A stretch of DNA of 64,000 nt from Variovorax paradoxus. GTDB lineage: Bacteria > Pseudomonadota > Gammaproteobacteria > Burkholderiales > Burkholderiaceae_C. Positions 63,207 through 64,000 of this stretch are shown piece by piece (the first letter of the stretch is position 1; each line of letters opens with the position of its first letter). The translations under genes and the position numbers were made by a program. Where the stretch lies: positions 310,001 through 374,000 of the forward strand of contig NZ_JAUSRN010000001.1 in assembly GCF_030811855.1 (NCBI RefSeq), read 5' to 3'. Under the pieces are notes generated by a model. The model was not told the origin of the DNA, searched no databases, and saw only the letters and a list, made by a program, of their open reading frames with translations.

Positions 63207-64000
63207 TCAGTCGCTGCCGCGCGCCCTATACAGAGCCGTCCGTTGTTCTAAAAAGGGGTCGGCCCGCCGATTGAACAAGGCCATGATCTGAGCTCGCAGC
63301 CATTGGCAGCTCGGTTCCTTCTGTGTGCGCCGATGCCAGTACTGGTGAATCGTGACGGAAGGCGGCGTGAAGGGAAGCGGCAGGACCTCAAGCTCCCCGG
63401 AGCGTGCGAAATCGAAGGCTGCGGGTAGAGGAACGGTCGCAATGAGGTCGGTTCTTGCGACGATATGAGGAAGACTGAGGAGGTTGGGCGTACTGAGAAC
63501 CACTCGCCGCCGGACCCGATGGCGCTCCAGTGCAGCCTCCAGCAATATGGTCGACCGGGCCGGCAAGTCCAGCACGGCGTGTCCCAGATTTTGATACGCC
63601 GCGCGGCTCATGCCTCGGGCGACCACCGGATGTCCACGACGAACGATGCACGCATACGTGTGGCTGAAAAGAGATTGGCGAAAGTACGCATCTTTCTCCA
63701 GCGTGGGGAAGTAGCCGATTGCCAAGTCGATGTCGCCGCTGGCGAGCCGCTCGTGGAGCGGCAAGACGATCGGCGAAACGATGTGCACGGAGGTGCGCGG
63801 CGCATGCTCGGCCAGATGCGCCATGAGGACAGGCATGAAGAGAGATTCGGCTGAATCGGGCATCGACACGCGAAAACTGGTCTCGCTGTTTTCGGGATCG
63901 AATGCGCCGCTGTCCAGGACGTCCTTGTCGACCTGATCGAGCATGACGCGCGCCGTTTCCGCCAACGTCACGGCTCGTGGTGTCGGGCGCATTCCGGATC
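63207..64000 (-). CDS. LysR-type transcriptional regulator (effector-binding part; runs off the window)
   Basis: About 264 codons visible. The first residues SGMRPTPRAVTLAETAR are the usual end of the LysR helix-turn-helix and linker (typically RTPxGMRPTPRA), so the DNA-binding domain is just beyond the edge. The rest is a periplasmic-binding-like effector domain (RVSMPDSAESLFMPVLMAHL, SGDIDLAIGYFPTLE, VARTDLIATVPLPAA), resembling the NahR/LinR-type subgroup. Its target is unknown; the neighbouring truncated oxidoreductase is a candidate. Confidence 0.88.
   Translation of the reverse strand, partial: SGMRPTPRAVTLAETARVMLDQVDKDVLDSGAFDPENSETSFRVSMPDSAESLFMPVLMAHLAEHAPRTSVHIVSPIVLPLHERLASGDIDLAIGYFPTLEKDAYFRQSLFSHTYACIVRRGHPVVARGMSRAAYQNLGHAVLDLPARSTILLEAALERHRVRRRVVLSTPNLLSLPHIVARTDLIATVPLPAAFDFARSGELEVLPLPFTPPSVTIHQYWHRRTQKEPSCQWLRAQIMALFNRRADPFLEQRTALYRARGSD

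Overview
The window is GC-rich and densely coding, with the habit of a versatile betaproteobacterium, most likely a Variovorax-like member of the Burkholderiales. The grounds are the Bug-type (TctC) solute-binding proteins, a MocR regulator, a Burkholderia-type trimeric porin, and many ABC and catabolic gene sets. The genus is an inference; no rRNA or tRNA gene was seen.

Left part (1-14.98 kb), catabolic islands. A minus-strand operon runs rubredoxin, PaiB-like flavoprotein, ferredoxin/rubredoxin reductase, amidase, branched-chain-type solute-binding protein (cut by the window edge); a MocR regulator is divergent from it. Next is a TetR-AcuI-TPP enzyme operon with a NemR-like operator. Then comes a plus-strand Bug SBP, acyl-CoA dehydrogenase, CoA-transferase operon whose subunit A gene carries a one-base frameshift. 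A minus-strand MOSC, FMN/2Fe-2S reductase, XRE-cupin operon follows. The last two operons share a GACAC-N3-GTGTC operator lying on their promoters.

Middle part (15.1-40.3 kb), a large organosulfur acquisition region. It holds three paralogous oligopeptide-type SBPs, one DppB/DppC/DppDF-like transporter, a MetQ-like SBP, a complete polar amino-acid ABC transporter, an aldo/keto reductase, an LLM flavin monooxygenase, a DszC/SfnB-type flavoprotein, a second amidase, cysteine dioxygenase and a PLP C-S lyase. It also holds an unusual 739-residue fusion of a cysteine dioxygenase-like cupin to four rhodanese modules, of which only one keeps its cysteine. A 41-base promoter element is duplicated in front of two of these operons, and a shorter relative lies before a third. 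The likely logic is import of thiol or peptide-like sulfur compounds, hydrolysis, C-S cleavage and oxidation of the thiol. Substrates are not deducible from sequence.

Right part. A TetR plus orphan BaeS-like kinase operon is divergent from a full RND efflux operon (MFP, pump, outer membrane channel) that ends in two more TetR genes joined by GTGA and ATGA overlaps. From about 49.75 to 52.3 kb is a gene graveyard: a decayed OmpR-type regulator, an IS66-like fragment, a PilQ secretin tail with a hexanucleotide repeat, and a broken type IV pilin. From 52.4 to 61.6 kb is an envelope module: a degenerate HATPase-like protein with a small lipoprotein, porin, NERD protein, BamA-like protein, an atypical response regulator, and a BaeS/BaeR-like pair. 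A motif of the type TCGGGAGAAATATGG recurs upstream of these genes and looks like the binding site of the system. The window ends with a SnoaL-like protein, a 5'-truncated YedY/sulfite-oxidase-type gene and a LysR regulator running off the edge.
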